Shown here: positions 1 through 7,451 of the stretch, piece after piece | Layout of the letters: the number at the start of each line of letters is the position of its first letter | Numbering within the stretch: the stretch's first letter is position 1 | NCBI GenBank assembly: GCA_000998025.1 | Contig: LCJG01000008.1 | Span: 1-24,681, forward strand | DNA from: Candidatus Collierbacteria bacterium GW2011_GWB1_44_6 | GTDB taxonomy: Bacteria; Patescibacteriota; Microgenomatia; UBA1400; MFAQ01 | Reading direction: 5' to 3' | Length of the DNA stretch: 24,681 nucleotides | Position numbers and translations under genes: made by a program | Notes under the pieces: generated by a model | The model's database searches: none | Told to the model about the DNA's origin: nothing | Seen by the model: the letters and a program-made list of their open reading frames with translations, nothing else

Positions 1-80
1 CACCACCTTCGGTGGTGCTATGCCACATTCATCCCCGCACAAGGTTTGCGACCCTCCACCTTACAAACCCTTGTACGGGG
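1..80. repeat. Two adjacent hairpin-forming inverted repeats at the window edge
   Basis: Positions 1-17 form a 7-bp stem with a three-base loop (CACCACC/GGTGGTG). Positions 33-48 pair with 64-80 in a long stem (CCCCG, one mismatch, ACAAGG, a one-base bulge, TTTG) around a 15-base loop. Neither is followed by a T-run on either strand within the window, so they are not simple intrinsic terminators. They lie beyond the pncB terminator and probably belong to a neighbour outside the window. The strand and the function are unknown. Confidence 0.5.
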
Positions 81-93
81 TTTCCTGTCCATT

Positions 94-118
94 AAAAAAA
101 CACCCTCCGAAGAGGGTG
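94..118 (-). terminator. Intrinsic terminator of pncB
   Basis: Read on the minus strand this is a 7-bp GC-rich stem (CACCCTC/GAGGGTG, 101-118) with a four-base loop, followed directly by seven T (94-100). It begins 12 bases after the pncB stop codon, which is the expected place for Rho-independent termination. Confidence 0.9.
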
Positions 119-129
119 CGTGTACCTAG

Positions 130-1362
130 TTATCGAGCCAATGCCGCGTCCCTGGCGGCGATGGCTTCTGCAATTGCTTCGGGTTTACCGACGGCCTTGG
201 AAATGTCATTTGAGAGTTTGCAGACATCTTTCCACGGACCGTCTCCAACTTTCACCGCTACCAACTTGTTGACAATGTTGTAACCAGTTCTCGGGGAAAC
301 TGTCGGGATCTCGGGAACACATTCATAATTCGTCCAGAACTTTCCCAGCAGTGAGGCGGGTTTAAACTTCCCGGCTTTATACTCCGTCGTGTGTACTATA
401 TCTTCTAAGGTTTTCATTCCTTCACTGCTGATGATTTCTTTCTCGCGACTGTCAACACCGCGTCTCTTGTAAAAGTTCAACTTTTGGTCAACATACCTCT
501 CGAATGGCCAAGAATCATGACGCGAACCTCTAAAATCCTTGGCTTCTTGAGCGGTCATTTCCTTGTCCGACCACTCAGTGCCCCAGGTGTCGTCCAGCCA
601 ATAGCCCAGGTTTTTCCCGTACAATTCACGCCAGATTTTTCTGGCCATCCTGTTGGCATTTTCGACACCCCAAATACCGGCGCAGGCCATAGGGAATTCA
701 TGGCCCATAGTACCCATGATCATAAGGTTGTGCTCGTAGGCCATGTCGATAAAGGATTCACCGAAAAAACCACCTTTTTTTTCGACGCCTTCTTTGTATT
801 GGGAAAGAATACCTAAAACCTCATCATGATGTTTCCTGGAATTGGCTCGACGTCCTCCACCATGTGAATGGGTGACGCCTCGTTCCTTGAGGATCCGGGC
901 GTCGTGATGGACTCGATCCTGCCACCTATATTTTGGTTTGTAGCCAAAGTTCTCGGTAATTAGGTTGGAAATATCGAATAGAGAGATAATCTCATGGTGA
1001 TTTACGGTATGAAGCGGTCCTTCGTAATAAATCCAAAGATCTCCACCTTTTTGGCTTAGATCTATTTGACTGGGATCAAAATAAAAAACCCGATCGTACC
1101 ATCTTAAATACTCTTCAGGAATAAATGGCCAGTTATCGGCCGTGTATCTTGATATTTCTGGTCGTGCCGGAAGTTCAGCGTTTTCAAAGAATTTTTCTCT
1201 CAGTTGATCGGCAAAGGTTTTGGGGTACTGTCTGCCATCGCGATCGACGAACATATATCTACCCTGAACATCCATGCCTCTGACCATGTTCCAATACCAA
1301 AAGATGTAGCCGACAGACAACTTGTAGCCGTCGGTGGTGTATCGTGTCTTTGGAAGAATCAT
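130..1362 (-). CDS. pncB: Nicotinate phosphoribosyltransferase
   Basis: The family converts nicotinate and PRPP to nicotinate mononucleotide in the Preiss-Handler NAD salvage route, in the cytosol, with ATP stimulating the reaction. The 410-residue length fits the family (about 400). I recognise TDGYKL near residue 11, GTMGHE near 217, the FRGSRHDS segment corresponding to the PncB YQGLRHDS site, and the C-terminal NIVNKLV..CKLS block. THSHGGGRRANS corresponds to the segment carrying the reactive His region in PncB. The start has a strong GAGGAGGT ribosome-binding site a few bases upstream. The gene is a single transcription unit with its own extended -10 promoter and terminator. An inverted repeat over the promoter suggests repression, perhaps by an NrtR-type regulator (see findings). 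Salvage of this kind fits a cell with little biosynthesis. Confidence 0.9.
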   Translation of the reverse strand: MILPKTRYTTDGYKLSVGYIFWYWNMVRGMDVQGRYMFVDRDGRQYPKTFADQLREKFFENAELPARPEISRYTADNWPFIPEEYLRWYDRVFYFDPSQIDLSQKGGDLWIYYEGPLHTVNHHEIISLFDISNLITENFGYKPKYRWQDRVHHDARILKERGVTHSHGGGRRANSRKHHDEVLGILSQYKEGVEKKGGFFGESFIDMAYEHNLMIMGTMGHEFPMACAGIWGVENANRMARKIWRELYGKNLGYWLDDTWGTEWSDKEMTAQEAKDFRGSRHDSWPFERYVDQKLNFYKRRGVDSREKEIISSEGMKTLEDIVHTTEYKAGKFKPASLLGKFWTNYECVPEIPTVSPRTGYNIVNKLVAVKVGDGPWKDVCKLSNDISKAVGKPEAIAEAIAARDAALAR

Positions 1363-1415
1363 CGGACCTCCTCTTTATTTAACTTATTTATTAGTGTGCG
1401 GGAATACTAGGGGAT

Positions 1416-1445
1416 ATTATAGCATATAGTGTATGGTGTACACTA
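1416..1445 (-). promoter_or_regulatory. pncB promoter with overlapping inverted-repeat operator
   Basis: On the minus strand an extended -10, TGC-TATAAT, occupies 1416-1424. Just upstream, 1427-1445 is a perfect 7-bp inverted repeat, TAGTGTA-5 bp-TACACTA, which covers the -35 position and also the stop codon of the upstream ATPase gene. A third TAGTGT half-site lies at 1392-1397. The predicted transcript starts near 1409 and has a leader of about 46 bases containing the SD. Repeat and -10 are directly visible; the operator role is inferred. Confidence 0.65.
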
Positions 1446-3878
1446 ATGAGAGGAATTCCGTGCCTGGTTGCACACCAAGTATTTGACGATTTTGACAAAG
1501 AAGATGGTGATGACCGTCGCTATCAATGGGTAGAGCCAATGATAGATGGTGACAGGTGTGGTGCCTAATATCCGGTTGATGGTCGGATGATAGATTCCGA
1601 GCAATAAAAGGGAGAAGCCGTAAACTACGGCAGCCACGAGAAACTTGTTGTCGAACAAGTTCATTTTAAAGATAGATCGCCTCAGATCCTTGTAGCAAAA
1701 GATGTAGGTCAAGTCGATTGAGCCAATGACGATAAAAGCGACCGATTGGGCCATCGTCAGATTGCTCCCGTCATAAACATGAATAAAGGCGAGGAGAGCA
1801 ACAAGCCCGGCGGTAATGCTAATCGCAAAAATCAGGAAAAGCATGGGTAGTTCCAGGATGCTTTCCCGGATTAATTTCCTAGGTCTTTCGTTCATAATGC
1901 CGGTTTCTTTTGGCTCGAAACCAAGAACGATGTCGGGAGGACCGTCGCAAATAAGGTGGACCCAGAGAATTTGAACAATGGTGAGAGGAAGAGGAACGTT
2001 GAGAATAATTGCTCCCATAATCAAGAATATTTCCGCAAAAGAGTTGGATAGAACATAGGCGACAACTTTTTTGATATTCGCAAAGATAACTCTTCCCTCT
2101 TCGACAGCAGAAACAATTGTTTTGAAATCACTATCCAGGAGGATAAGATCCGAAGCAGCCTTGGCGACATCGGTTGCGGTACCGACGGCAATGCCGATGT
2201 CGGCTCTCTTCAAAGCCGGGGCATCGTTTACGCCGTCTCCGGTCATAGCCACCACTTCCCCGTTTGCCTGGAGAGCTTCAATAATTTTCAGTTTTTGGAT
2301 GGGAGCTACGCGGGCAAAAAGCATGAGATGTTTTATTTTTTCCTTTAACTGCGTTGGCGATATTTTGTCCAATTCAGCTCCCTCCATGGTAGCGTCATCT
2401 GACACTTCCAGACCCACCTCTTTGGCTACTCTCAGGGCTGTATGGAGATAATCACCGGTGACAATTTTGATATCAATACCCGCTTCTTTGGCCTTAGCTA
2501 CCGATTCAGCCACCGTTTTTCTAACCGGATCCTTGACGCCAATTAATCCCGACCAAGAGTAGCCGAAGTTTCTCTTACCTGTCGGATTGTTTTTTTCACA
2601 CAAACCAACCACTCTCAGGCCCGATTTGGCCCAGTTCTCAAACTCAAGAAGAATTCTGGATTTATTTGATTTGGATAAAGTACAAAAATCGAGGACGACT
2701 TCTGGAGCACCGATGATGTAACCCTTGGTTTTATTACCTACTTTGGCGATAGATTTGGCGTATTTCTTGTCACTTTCGAACGCTTCTTCATGTAGTATTT
2801 CTGTTTTATCAACAAAGTTTTGCGGGTTGTAACCGAGTTCTTTTTTTAGATAGTTCCAAATAGCGATCTCAAGGCTGGTTCTTTGAGTGTTGAGTAGCAT
2901 CAAACCTTTTATTGAATCCTTATGATTTTTGAAATTAGTCCTTACTACTTGCATTACTCCCTGAGTTAGCGTGCCTGTTTTGTCCGTGCAGATCACCGAA
3001 GTAGCACCTAACGTTTCTATGGAGAGAAGCTTTTTGACTAAACCATTTTTCTTGAGAATTCTCCTGACTCCTATAGAAAGAATGACGGTAACTGCGATAG
3101 GTAGTCCTTCCGGAATAGCGGCGACGGATAAGACAATTGAATACCGGAACATATTCCATATGTCTTGCTTGTAGGCAAGACCAATAAGGAAAATAATTAT
3201 GGAAATAGAAATGATAATAAGAACGAGGGATCGGGAAAATTTTTCTAGTTTTAGCTGTAGTGGAGTAGCAGTGTCTACGATTTTTGTTAGACTCTTGCCG
3301 ATTTTTCCTATTTCCGTTTTCACTCCGATATTTTCAACCACCATAGTTCCCCTGCCTGAGACGACTGTGGTACCCATATACATTTGACACGATTCCTTGC
3401 GTTTAGATTTTTCGACTGACTCTTCTTCTCCGGTGAGAATTGCCTCGTTTACTAAAATGTCGATGCCGTCAACCAGAATACCGTCTGCCGGTATGTTGTC
3501 ACCGGAACCGAACGTCACGATGTCCCCTGGGACCAAAAATTGAGCTTCGACCGTTTGACGAACTCCCTCACGAATAACAATAGCAGTTGGTTTGATGATT
3601 TTTCGAAGGGCCAGGAGTGTTCTTTGGGCACTATATTCCTGAAAAAAGCCCATAAGGACATTTAGAGATATGACTGCAAATATAAGAACTACGTCCAGAT
3701 ATTCTTTGAAAAACAGAGAAATTAGGATTACTCCCAATAGAATGTAGATTAAGGGACTCTTGAGCTGTGAAAGAAAAATATAGAGAGCGTCGTTTGGTTT
3801 TTCTTCTGGGAGGGAATTTAGCCCATGCTGTAGGCGAAGTTTCTCAACTTCTGGCAAAGTTAATCCTTGAAATTTCAT
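1443..3878 (-). CDS. P2-type cation-transporting ATPase
   Basis: A membrane ATP-driven cation pump of the P2 (calcium/sodium-like) class. At 811 residues it is somewhat short because the nucleotide domain is reduced. Visible in order: N-terminal cytoplasmic segment, first two membrane helices, actuator loop TGEE (149-152), PEGLP in M4 (256-260), phosphorylated Asp299 in CTDKTGTLTQ, the KGAPE-like site as IIGAPE (about 389-393), hinge TGDGVND (546-552) and the C-terminal helices. Compared with SERCA, the M4 Glu (257), M5 Glu (616) and M6 Asp (645) are kept. The other ligand positions differ: M5 Asn to Ser613, M6 Asn to His641 and M6 Thr to Cys644. The class is clear, the transported ion is not; calcium is only one option. 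It follows the helicase by 34 bases, and its ATG abuts a perfect hairpin. Confidence 0.88.
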   Translation of the reverse strand: MKFQGLTLPEVEKLRLQHGLNSLPEEKPNDALYIFLSQLKSPLIYILLGVILISLFFKEYLDVVLIFAVISLNVLMGFFQEYSAQRTLLALRKIIKPTAIVIREGVRQTVEAQFLVPGDIVTFGSGDNIPADGILVDGIDILVNEAILTGEEESVEKSKRKESCQMYMGTTVVSGRGTMVVENIGVKTEIGKIGKSLTKIVDTATPLQLKLEKFSRSLVLIIISISIIIFLIGLAYKQDIWNMFRYSIVLSVAAIPEGLPIAVTVILSIGVRRILKKNGLVKKLLSIETLGATSVICTDKTGTLTQGVMQVVRTNFKNHKDSIKGLMLLNTQRTSLEIAIWNYLKKELGYNPQNFVDKTEILHEEAFESDKKYAKSIAKVGNKTKGYIIGAPEVVLDFCTLSKSNKSRILLEFENWAKSGLRVVGLCEKNNPTGKRNFGYSWSGLIGVKDPVRKTVAESVAKAKEAGIDIKIVTGDYLHTALRVAKEVGLEVSDDATMEGAELDKISPTQLKEKIKHLMLFARVAPIQKLKIIEALQANGEVVAMTGDGVNDAPALKRADIGIAVGTATDVAKAASDLILLDSDFKTIVSAVEEGRVIFANIKKVVAYVLSNSFAEIFLIMGAIILNVPLPLTIVQILWVHLICDGPPDIVLGFEPKETGIMNERPRKLIRESILELPMLFLIFAISITAGLVALLAFIHVYDGSNLTMAQSVAFIVIGSIDLTYIFCYKDLRRSIFKMNLFDNKFLVAAVVYGFSLLLLGIYHPTINRILGTTPVTIYHWLYPLIATVITIFFVKIVKYLVCNQARNSSH

Positions 3879-3899
3879 AGTTATGTTTCTAACATAACT
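3879..3899 (-). promoter_or_regulatory. Perfect inverted repeat abutting the ATPase start codon
   Basis: AGTTATGTT, three bases, AACATAACT: a 9-bp perfect dyad whose last base touches the ATG at 3878. No Shine-Dalgarno sequence is present. In RNA it would place a hairpin exactly where the ribosome lands; in DNA it could be an operator. A TATAGT hexamer lies just upstream on the minus strand. Confidence 0.55.
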
Positions 3900-3912
3900 A
3901 TAGCTGATTTAT

Positions 3913-5100
3913 TTACTCTACGAAGGTGATGGCCTTACCCATTTTTCCGGCTCTACCGGTACGGCCGATACGATGAACGTAGTCGTCATAGCTACCTGGT
4001 TCGTCGTAGTTGATGACGTGGGAGATGTCTTTGACATCAATACCTCTGGCGGCCACGTCGGTAGCAATCAAAATATTTATTTGATTGGCCCGGAATTTGC
4101 GCAGAACAGCTTCGCGTTGGTTTTGACGCTTGTCACCATGGATGGCGTCGGCTGGGAAGCCGGCTTTTTGAAGTGAAATTGAGATTTTCTCCACTCCGTG
4201 CTTGGTACGGCCAAAGACCAAAACCTTACTGAATTCTTCTTTGCTGAGTAAATCGGTTAAGACCTCCATTTTGTTGCCGTGAGTACGGATAATGTCTTGG
4301 TCGACGTTTTGCGACGTAGCGCCGGACTTCACAGAAATTTTTAAAGGATTATTTAAGAAGCGACGGGCGATGTCTTCTATTTTTGAGTCCAAGGTGGCAG
4401 AGAAGAGTAAAGTCTGTTTTTCCCTTGGTAGGAAGGACATTAGTTCCGTAATTTCTTTGACGAAGCCCATGTCGAGCATGCGGTCAACCTCGTCGAGAAC
4501 TACGGTGCGGGTGTTTTGAAGATTTAGGGCACGGCGGTTGTAAAGATCGCGAAGTCTGCCGGGAGTACCAATATATATATGCGGGCGGCGTCTTAGATCA
4601 TCTAGCTGTCTCCTAATGTCGGAACCGCCGATGAGAATACAGGAATAAATAGGGAGGTTGGTGGCTAGTGCACGGATTTCGTCGCGGATCTGAACAGCTA
4701 GTTCACGTGTGGGAGCAACAATTAGGCAAGTTTCTTGGGGGTTGGCTAAGAGTTTTTGAATTATTGGTAAAGCGAAAGCTGCGGTTTTGCCAGTTCCGGT
4801 GTCGGCTAGTCCAATAATATCTTTGCCCAGGAGAGCGTGTTCTAACGTTTGATCTTGAATCGGGGTAGGTTTAATCATTCCTTTTCCGGTAATGTTGGTG
4901 TGAACTTGTGGGTGGAAGTTAAAATCGGCGAAAGTGTGGTTGATGACGACTTCAGCTTCGATTTCCGGAGTCGCGGTACGAATAAAGAGTCTACTATCCA
5001 TAGACTTAGGCGCAAAACGATTCTTACGCTGGAATGAGCCAGCAGGTCGAAAGCCACGGTTAACGGGACCACGACCGAATGAACGGCGAGAGTTAAACAT
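3913..5100 (-). CDS. DEAD-box-family ATP-dependent RNA helicase with a DEVD motif II
   Basis: Unwinds or remodels RNA using ATP, for example in ribosome assembly or mRNA turnover. At 395 residues it is nearly only the two RecA domains. The N-terminus (1-33) is rich in Arg/Gly/Phe and should bind RNA. Motifs: Q-motif region near 77-82 (KPTPIQ), Walker A ADTGTGKT (99-106), PTREL (130-134), GTPGR (178-182), motif II DEVD (203-206) instead of DEAD, SAT (234-236), ATDVAARGID (346-355) and HRIGRTGR (376-383). The Ala-to-Val change in motif II leaves both acidic residues intact, so activity is likely. The protein ends just after motif VI with no C-terminal extension. It has an extended -10 promoter and a structured leader of about 100 bases, suggesting post-transcriptional or temperature control. 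Confidence 0.9.
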   Translation of the reverse strand: MFNSRRSFGRGPVNRGFRPAGSFQRKNRFAPKSMDSRLFIRTATPEIEAEVVINHTFADFNFHPQVHTNITGKGMIKPTPIQDQTLEHALLGKDIIGLADTGTGKTAAFALPIIQKLLANPQETCLIVAPTRELAVQIRDEIRALATNLPIYSCILIGGSDIRRQLDDLRRRPHIYIGTPGRLRDLYNRRALNLQNTRTVVLDEVDRMLDMGFVKEITELMSFLPREKQTLLFSATLDSKIEDIARRFLNNPLKISVKSGATSQNVDQDIIRTHGNKMEVLTDLLSKEEFSKVLVFGRTKHGVEKISISLQKAGFPADAIHGDKRQNQREAVLRKFRANQINILIATDVAARGIDVKDISHVINYDEPGSYDDYVHRIGRTGRAGKMGKAITFVE

Positions 5101-5218
5101 ATATTTTTGTGGGGAATTCCCCGATTGTCCTCTGGAAATTAAAGCTAGACAATCGAGATCGAGTCTATCTCAGAGCTTAACAAGCCCTACCTAAGAACAA
5201 TTATGGGCTATTATAGCA
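5101..5218 (-). promoter_or_regulatory. Helicase promoter and structured 5' leader
   Basis: An extended -10, TGC-TATAAT on the minus strand, lies at 5210-5218, giving a transcript start near 5203 and a leader of about 100 bases. The leader contains an 8-bp perfect stem, CGATTGTC (5122-5129) with GACAATCG (5148-5155), and a 12-bp palindrome GGGGAATTCCCC (5111-5122) ten bases before the ATG. The two share base 5122, so they may be alternative folds. There is no obvious SD outside the palindrome, so folding could gate translation. Confidence 0.6.
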
Positions 5219-5221
5219 CAC

Positions 5222-5248
5222 AAATTAAAACCCCGCCGGATGGCGGGG
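5222..5248 (-). terminator. Intrinsic terminator of the 5260-5658 gene
   Basis: On the minus strand a CCCCGCC/GGCGGGG stem (5231-5248) with a four-base loop is followed by TTTTAATTT. It follows the stop codon of the upstream gene by about ten bases and immediately precedes the helicase promoter. Confidence 0.88.
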
Positions 5249-5259
5249 CGTGCGTGGAA

Positions 5260-5658
5260 CTATTCAGGCTCGGAGGAGAATGGCGGGGGGACAGTCCAGT
5301 CGGGTGTGTCTGTATCGTCCTCAGGGAATTCGGCAAAGAGCCTATCTTCTTCTGCTTGTAGTTCTTCAACCAATCTCATGGTCTCTTTAGCTTCTTCAGA
5401 AACGTCGTAAGTCCCTTCTTCGTGGTGTCTGCCGGTTAGAGTCAGGTCAGAGTTAAATTTACAGCTTATAACAACACCTTTGGCTGTAAGAGCGGAGAAA
5501 CCGTTCTCATCAACTTTCCAGATAATGTCCACTGAATCGGTCTGCACAGGGGGCATGCCCTCACCACTGAGAATGATAATCTCGGTCCCAGGAGTTTGCT
5601 GACTGATGAAAATACCTAGGGGCGATGGAACACATCCAAAATAACCACCACAACACAT
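5260..5658 (-). CDS. Hypothetical protein with Cys-rich start and acidic tail
   Basis: I do not recognise this 132-residue protein. The N-terminus carries three cysteines (MCCGGYFGC) but no hydrophobic leader, so it is not a standard lipoprotein. Residues about 10-80 read as alternating beta strands; residues 85-132 are strongly acidic and helical at first (VSEEAKETMRLVEELQAEEDR) and end in a Pro/Asp/Ser tail. The start is secure: AAGGAGG stands seven bases before the ATG, and a terminator follows the stop, so it is an independent unit. It belongs to the set of SD-led, self-terminated genes in this window (see findings). An AT-rich region at about 5690-5705 could hold the promoter but no convincing -35 is seen. 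Confidence 0.75.
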   Translation of the reverse strand: MCCGGYFGCVPSPLGIFISQQTPGTEIIILSGEGMPPVQTDSVDIIWKVDENGFSALTAKGVVISCKFNSDLTLTGRHHEEGTYDVSEEAKETMRLVEELQAEEDRLFAEFPEDDTDTPDWTVPPPFSSEPE

Positions 5659-5715
5659 GTGAGCCTCCTTGTAATGTACTTACGACTGATATCTTACTAT
5701 ATTAGGTAGAAAAAC

Positions 5716-5736
5716 TGCAGGAGAAGCTGCTGCAGG
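5716..5736. repeat. CTGCAG inverted repeat between holA and the 5260 gene
   Basis: CTGCAG, nine bases, CTGCAG: a short inverted repeat just upstream of the AT-rich region preceding the 5260-5658 gene. There is no T-run, so it is not a classical terminator. It overlaps the possible frameshifted continuation of holA. Confidence 0.35.
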
Positions 5737-5766
5737 GGAAGCGGGGAGACGCCGGTCTTGATGCGT

Positions 5767-6306
5767 TTATCTGGGATAAGGGGCAAGTTTGAGATATGAA
5801 GCGCCTGACTTTGCTTGAATAAGAAGCCTTATCTGCCGGGCAAGCATGGAGAAAACATATTCCGGCTCGTGTCCCAAGTCCAGGAGTTTGTTCCAGCTTA
5901 AGGTGATCACCCTGGTGTTGCCTGGACGCATGATATCAAGAAATTTAAAGATGACAGGATTGATATTGTAAGCTTCAATTTTTGATTTTAAAAAAGGTTT
6001 GAGGGCTGTATCGGAGAGCTTCTTGGGTTCATAAAGAATTATCTCTGTGTCAGTATTTTTTTTTAATAACTCAATCATGGTATCTTTTTGTTTGGATTTC
6101 ACCCCTCCTAAGAGATTCTTGATGACCAATAGCTGTTTTGTGCCAAACAAATCGATCGAACCGGTTTCTTGGCGGAGTGAAGTCACATCGAGTTCTCCGG
6201 CGTCTTTTACGGAGAATCCGATTTGCCTGTTTTTATAATCGTCGATAATTTGGGACAATCTTTTGTAGGAAGTCAGGGAATCTTCTCCGTGTACTATGGT
6301 AATCAT
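5767..6306 (-). CDS. holA: DNA polymerase III delta subunit, short and possibly truncated
   Basis: HolA delta opens the sliding clamp in the clamp-loader complex. The N-terminus (MITIVHGEDSLTSYKRL) and the LFGTKQLLVIKNL segment near residues 54-66 are typical of delta, as are the helices ending in EYVFSMLARQIRLLIQAKSG near 148-167. At 179 residues it is only about half the length of the Escherichia coli protein (343). Delta is short in many Patescibacteria to my recollection, but this one stops right after YLKLAPYPR, where relatives usually continue with another helix. A different minus-strand frame continues open to 5697 with a Leu/Gln-rich helix-like stretch, so a frameshift is possible. 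Its ATG overlaps the stop of the upstream gene (ATGA, 6303-6306), so translation is coupled. Confidence 0.75.
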   Translation of the reverse strand: MITIVHGEDSLTSYKRLSQIIDDYKNRQIGFSVKDAGELDVTSLRQETGSIDLFGTKQLLVIKNLLGGVKSKQKDTMIELLKKNTDTEIILYEPKKLSDTALKPFLKSKIEAYNINPVIFKFLDIMRPGNTRVITLSWNKLLDLGHEPEYVFSMLARQIRLLIQAKSGASYLKLAPYPR

Positions 6307-7439
6307 GGAATTAAGCCAAAAAGTGATCTGAGATTATTGTATAGCTTTTGCAGGGTGTCGAACGAGTTTGTTTCTGATCCTAAAATGGCTGTTGATGGAG
6401 TAGATATATTTTCCGTATTTGCTATTTGTGGGTGTAGTTCAATGGGAAGATTTGGACTGCCTATCTGTGCAAGGATGGAAAATGTATGGGCAAATTCTTT
6501 CTTCTCACGGTCTTTATTTAGGAAACTGAATTGTTCAAAAGGTCCATCTTGGGCATTTAAAAGAAATGGGGTAACAGCAACGATTCTTGGATCGGACCAG
6601 ACCTTGGAAAAGGCGTATTGAAAATAGAGGGCTATCTGGTGCTCCGAAAGATATTTACTTGACCACCCTGCTTCGGTGATAAAAACCGGAAGTTCTTTGG
6701 TGGTAAAATTTTTTATAAGTTGAAGATCGTACTTAAAAGAGTCAATTTTGTTACTACCGGAGAGATCGGGACGAACAGAGAAGTCGGGGTTGGGATAAGC
6801 GTGAGAAGTCCAACCGTCGATTTTGTTAAAAATATCCGGCTGATGACGATACATTCGCCAGAGATAATCCTTCCAGTTGACCGAGCTCCTTCTGTCCGAG
6901 GCGGCGTTATCTAGGCCAGCAGGGAGGATAAAAAAATCCTCTGACCTATCCTTAAAAATATCGATGGCATTGCTGAGTATATCAGCGTAGTTTTCTGGCC
7001 TTACCAGACCGCCATATTCGTCGGCACGGTTTACTTCATTAAAAATGATTATGTAGCGGTTTTGTACCGGCCACTTTAAATCATTTAAAAAATTGGCGAA
7101 GTCTATCAAATCGAGGTTGTTTGGCTCTGCCCAATGAGAACCTTCGGGTACGGTAGCAATACGAATTAGGGGAATGATTTCTTCTTCTTTACACTTATTT
7201 AAAAACTCTTGCCATTTTATTCGATCTCTGTCGGATGCTTGAATGGGTATGGTGACATAACCCCAGGCAGCCTCCCCTTCCCGGTTAATTATCCTAGCAG
7301 CTTCGTGAATTTCGCCGGGAAATAGGATGTGTAAGCCTATCTTGTTGTTTGGGACAGCTAAGGGGTCAGAGATGGCAATAACCTTACCGGCAACGGATAA
7401 AAATAATAATATGGTGATTGGGAGGGAGAGAAGACGCAC
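6303..7439 (-). CDS. Secreted glycoside-hydrolase-like TIM-barrel protein
   Basis: A 378-residue exported protein: residues 1-22 form a signal peptide or membrane anchor. The body resembles clan-A glycosidases (GH5/GH39-like). A strand ending FNEVN places Glu135 after Asn134, the usual acid/base position, and a later strand VFITEAGWSS places Glu256 as a likely nucleophile. HAYPNP near 213 fits the barrel pattern. The C-terminal 40 residues are low in fold signals. No substrate can be assigned. The start codon is GTG at 7437-7439: a perfect TATAAT ends exactly six bases upstream and overlaps the ruvB stop, so a leaderless transcript is likely in addition to read-through from ruvAB. It sits oddly between ruvB and holA, and overlaps holA by four bases. 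Confidence 0.72.
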   Translation of the reverse strand: MRLLSLPITILLFLSVAGKVIAISDPLAVPNNKIGLHILFPGEIHEAARIINREGEAAWGYVTIPIQASDRDRIKWQEFLNKCKEEEIIPLIRIATVPEGSHWAEPNNLDLIDFANFLNDLKWPVQNRYIIIFNEVNRADEYGGLVRPENYADILSNAIDIFKDRSEDFFILPAGLDNAASDRRSSVNWKDYLWRMYRHQPDIFNKIDGWTSHAYPNPDFSVRPDLSGSNKIDSFKYDLQLIKNFTTKELPVFITEAGWSSKYLSEHQIALYFQYAFSKVWSDPRIVAVTPFLLNAQDGPFEQFSFLNKDREKKEFAHTFSILAQIGSPNLPIELHPQIANTENISTPSTAILGSETNSFDTLQKLYNNLRSLFGLIP

Positions 7440-7445
7440 AAAAAG

Positions 7446-7451
7446 ATTATA
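7446..7451 (-). promoter_or_regulatory. -10 element for the glycosidase-like gene, inside the ruvB stop
   Basis: TATAAT on the minus strand, exactly six bases before the GTG at 7439, so position +1 would be the first base of the start codon. The hexamer overlaps the ruvB TAA (7447-7449). The -35 is weak. Confidence 0.55.

Noticed and set aside
20..283. 87-residue plus-strand frame at the window start
   Set aside because: It runs through the hairpins and the pncB terminator and lies antisense to pncB.
2071..2451. 126-residue plus-strand frame antisense to the ATPase gene
   Set aside because: It is a shadow of the conserved minus-strand ATPase; no start signal is seen.
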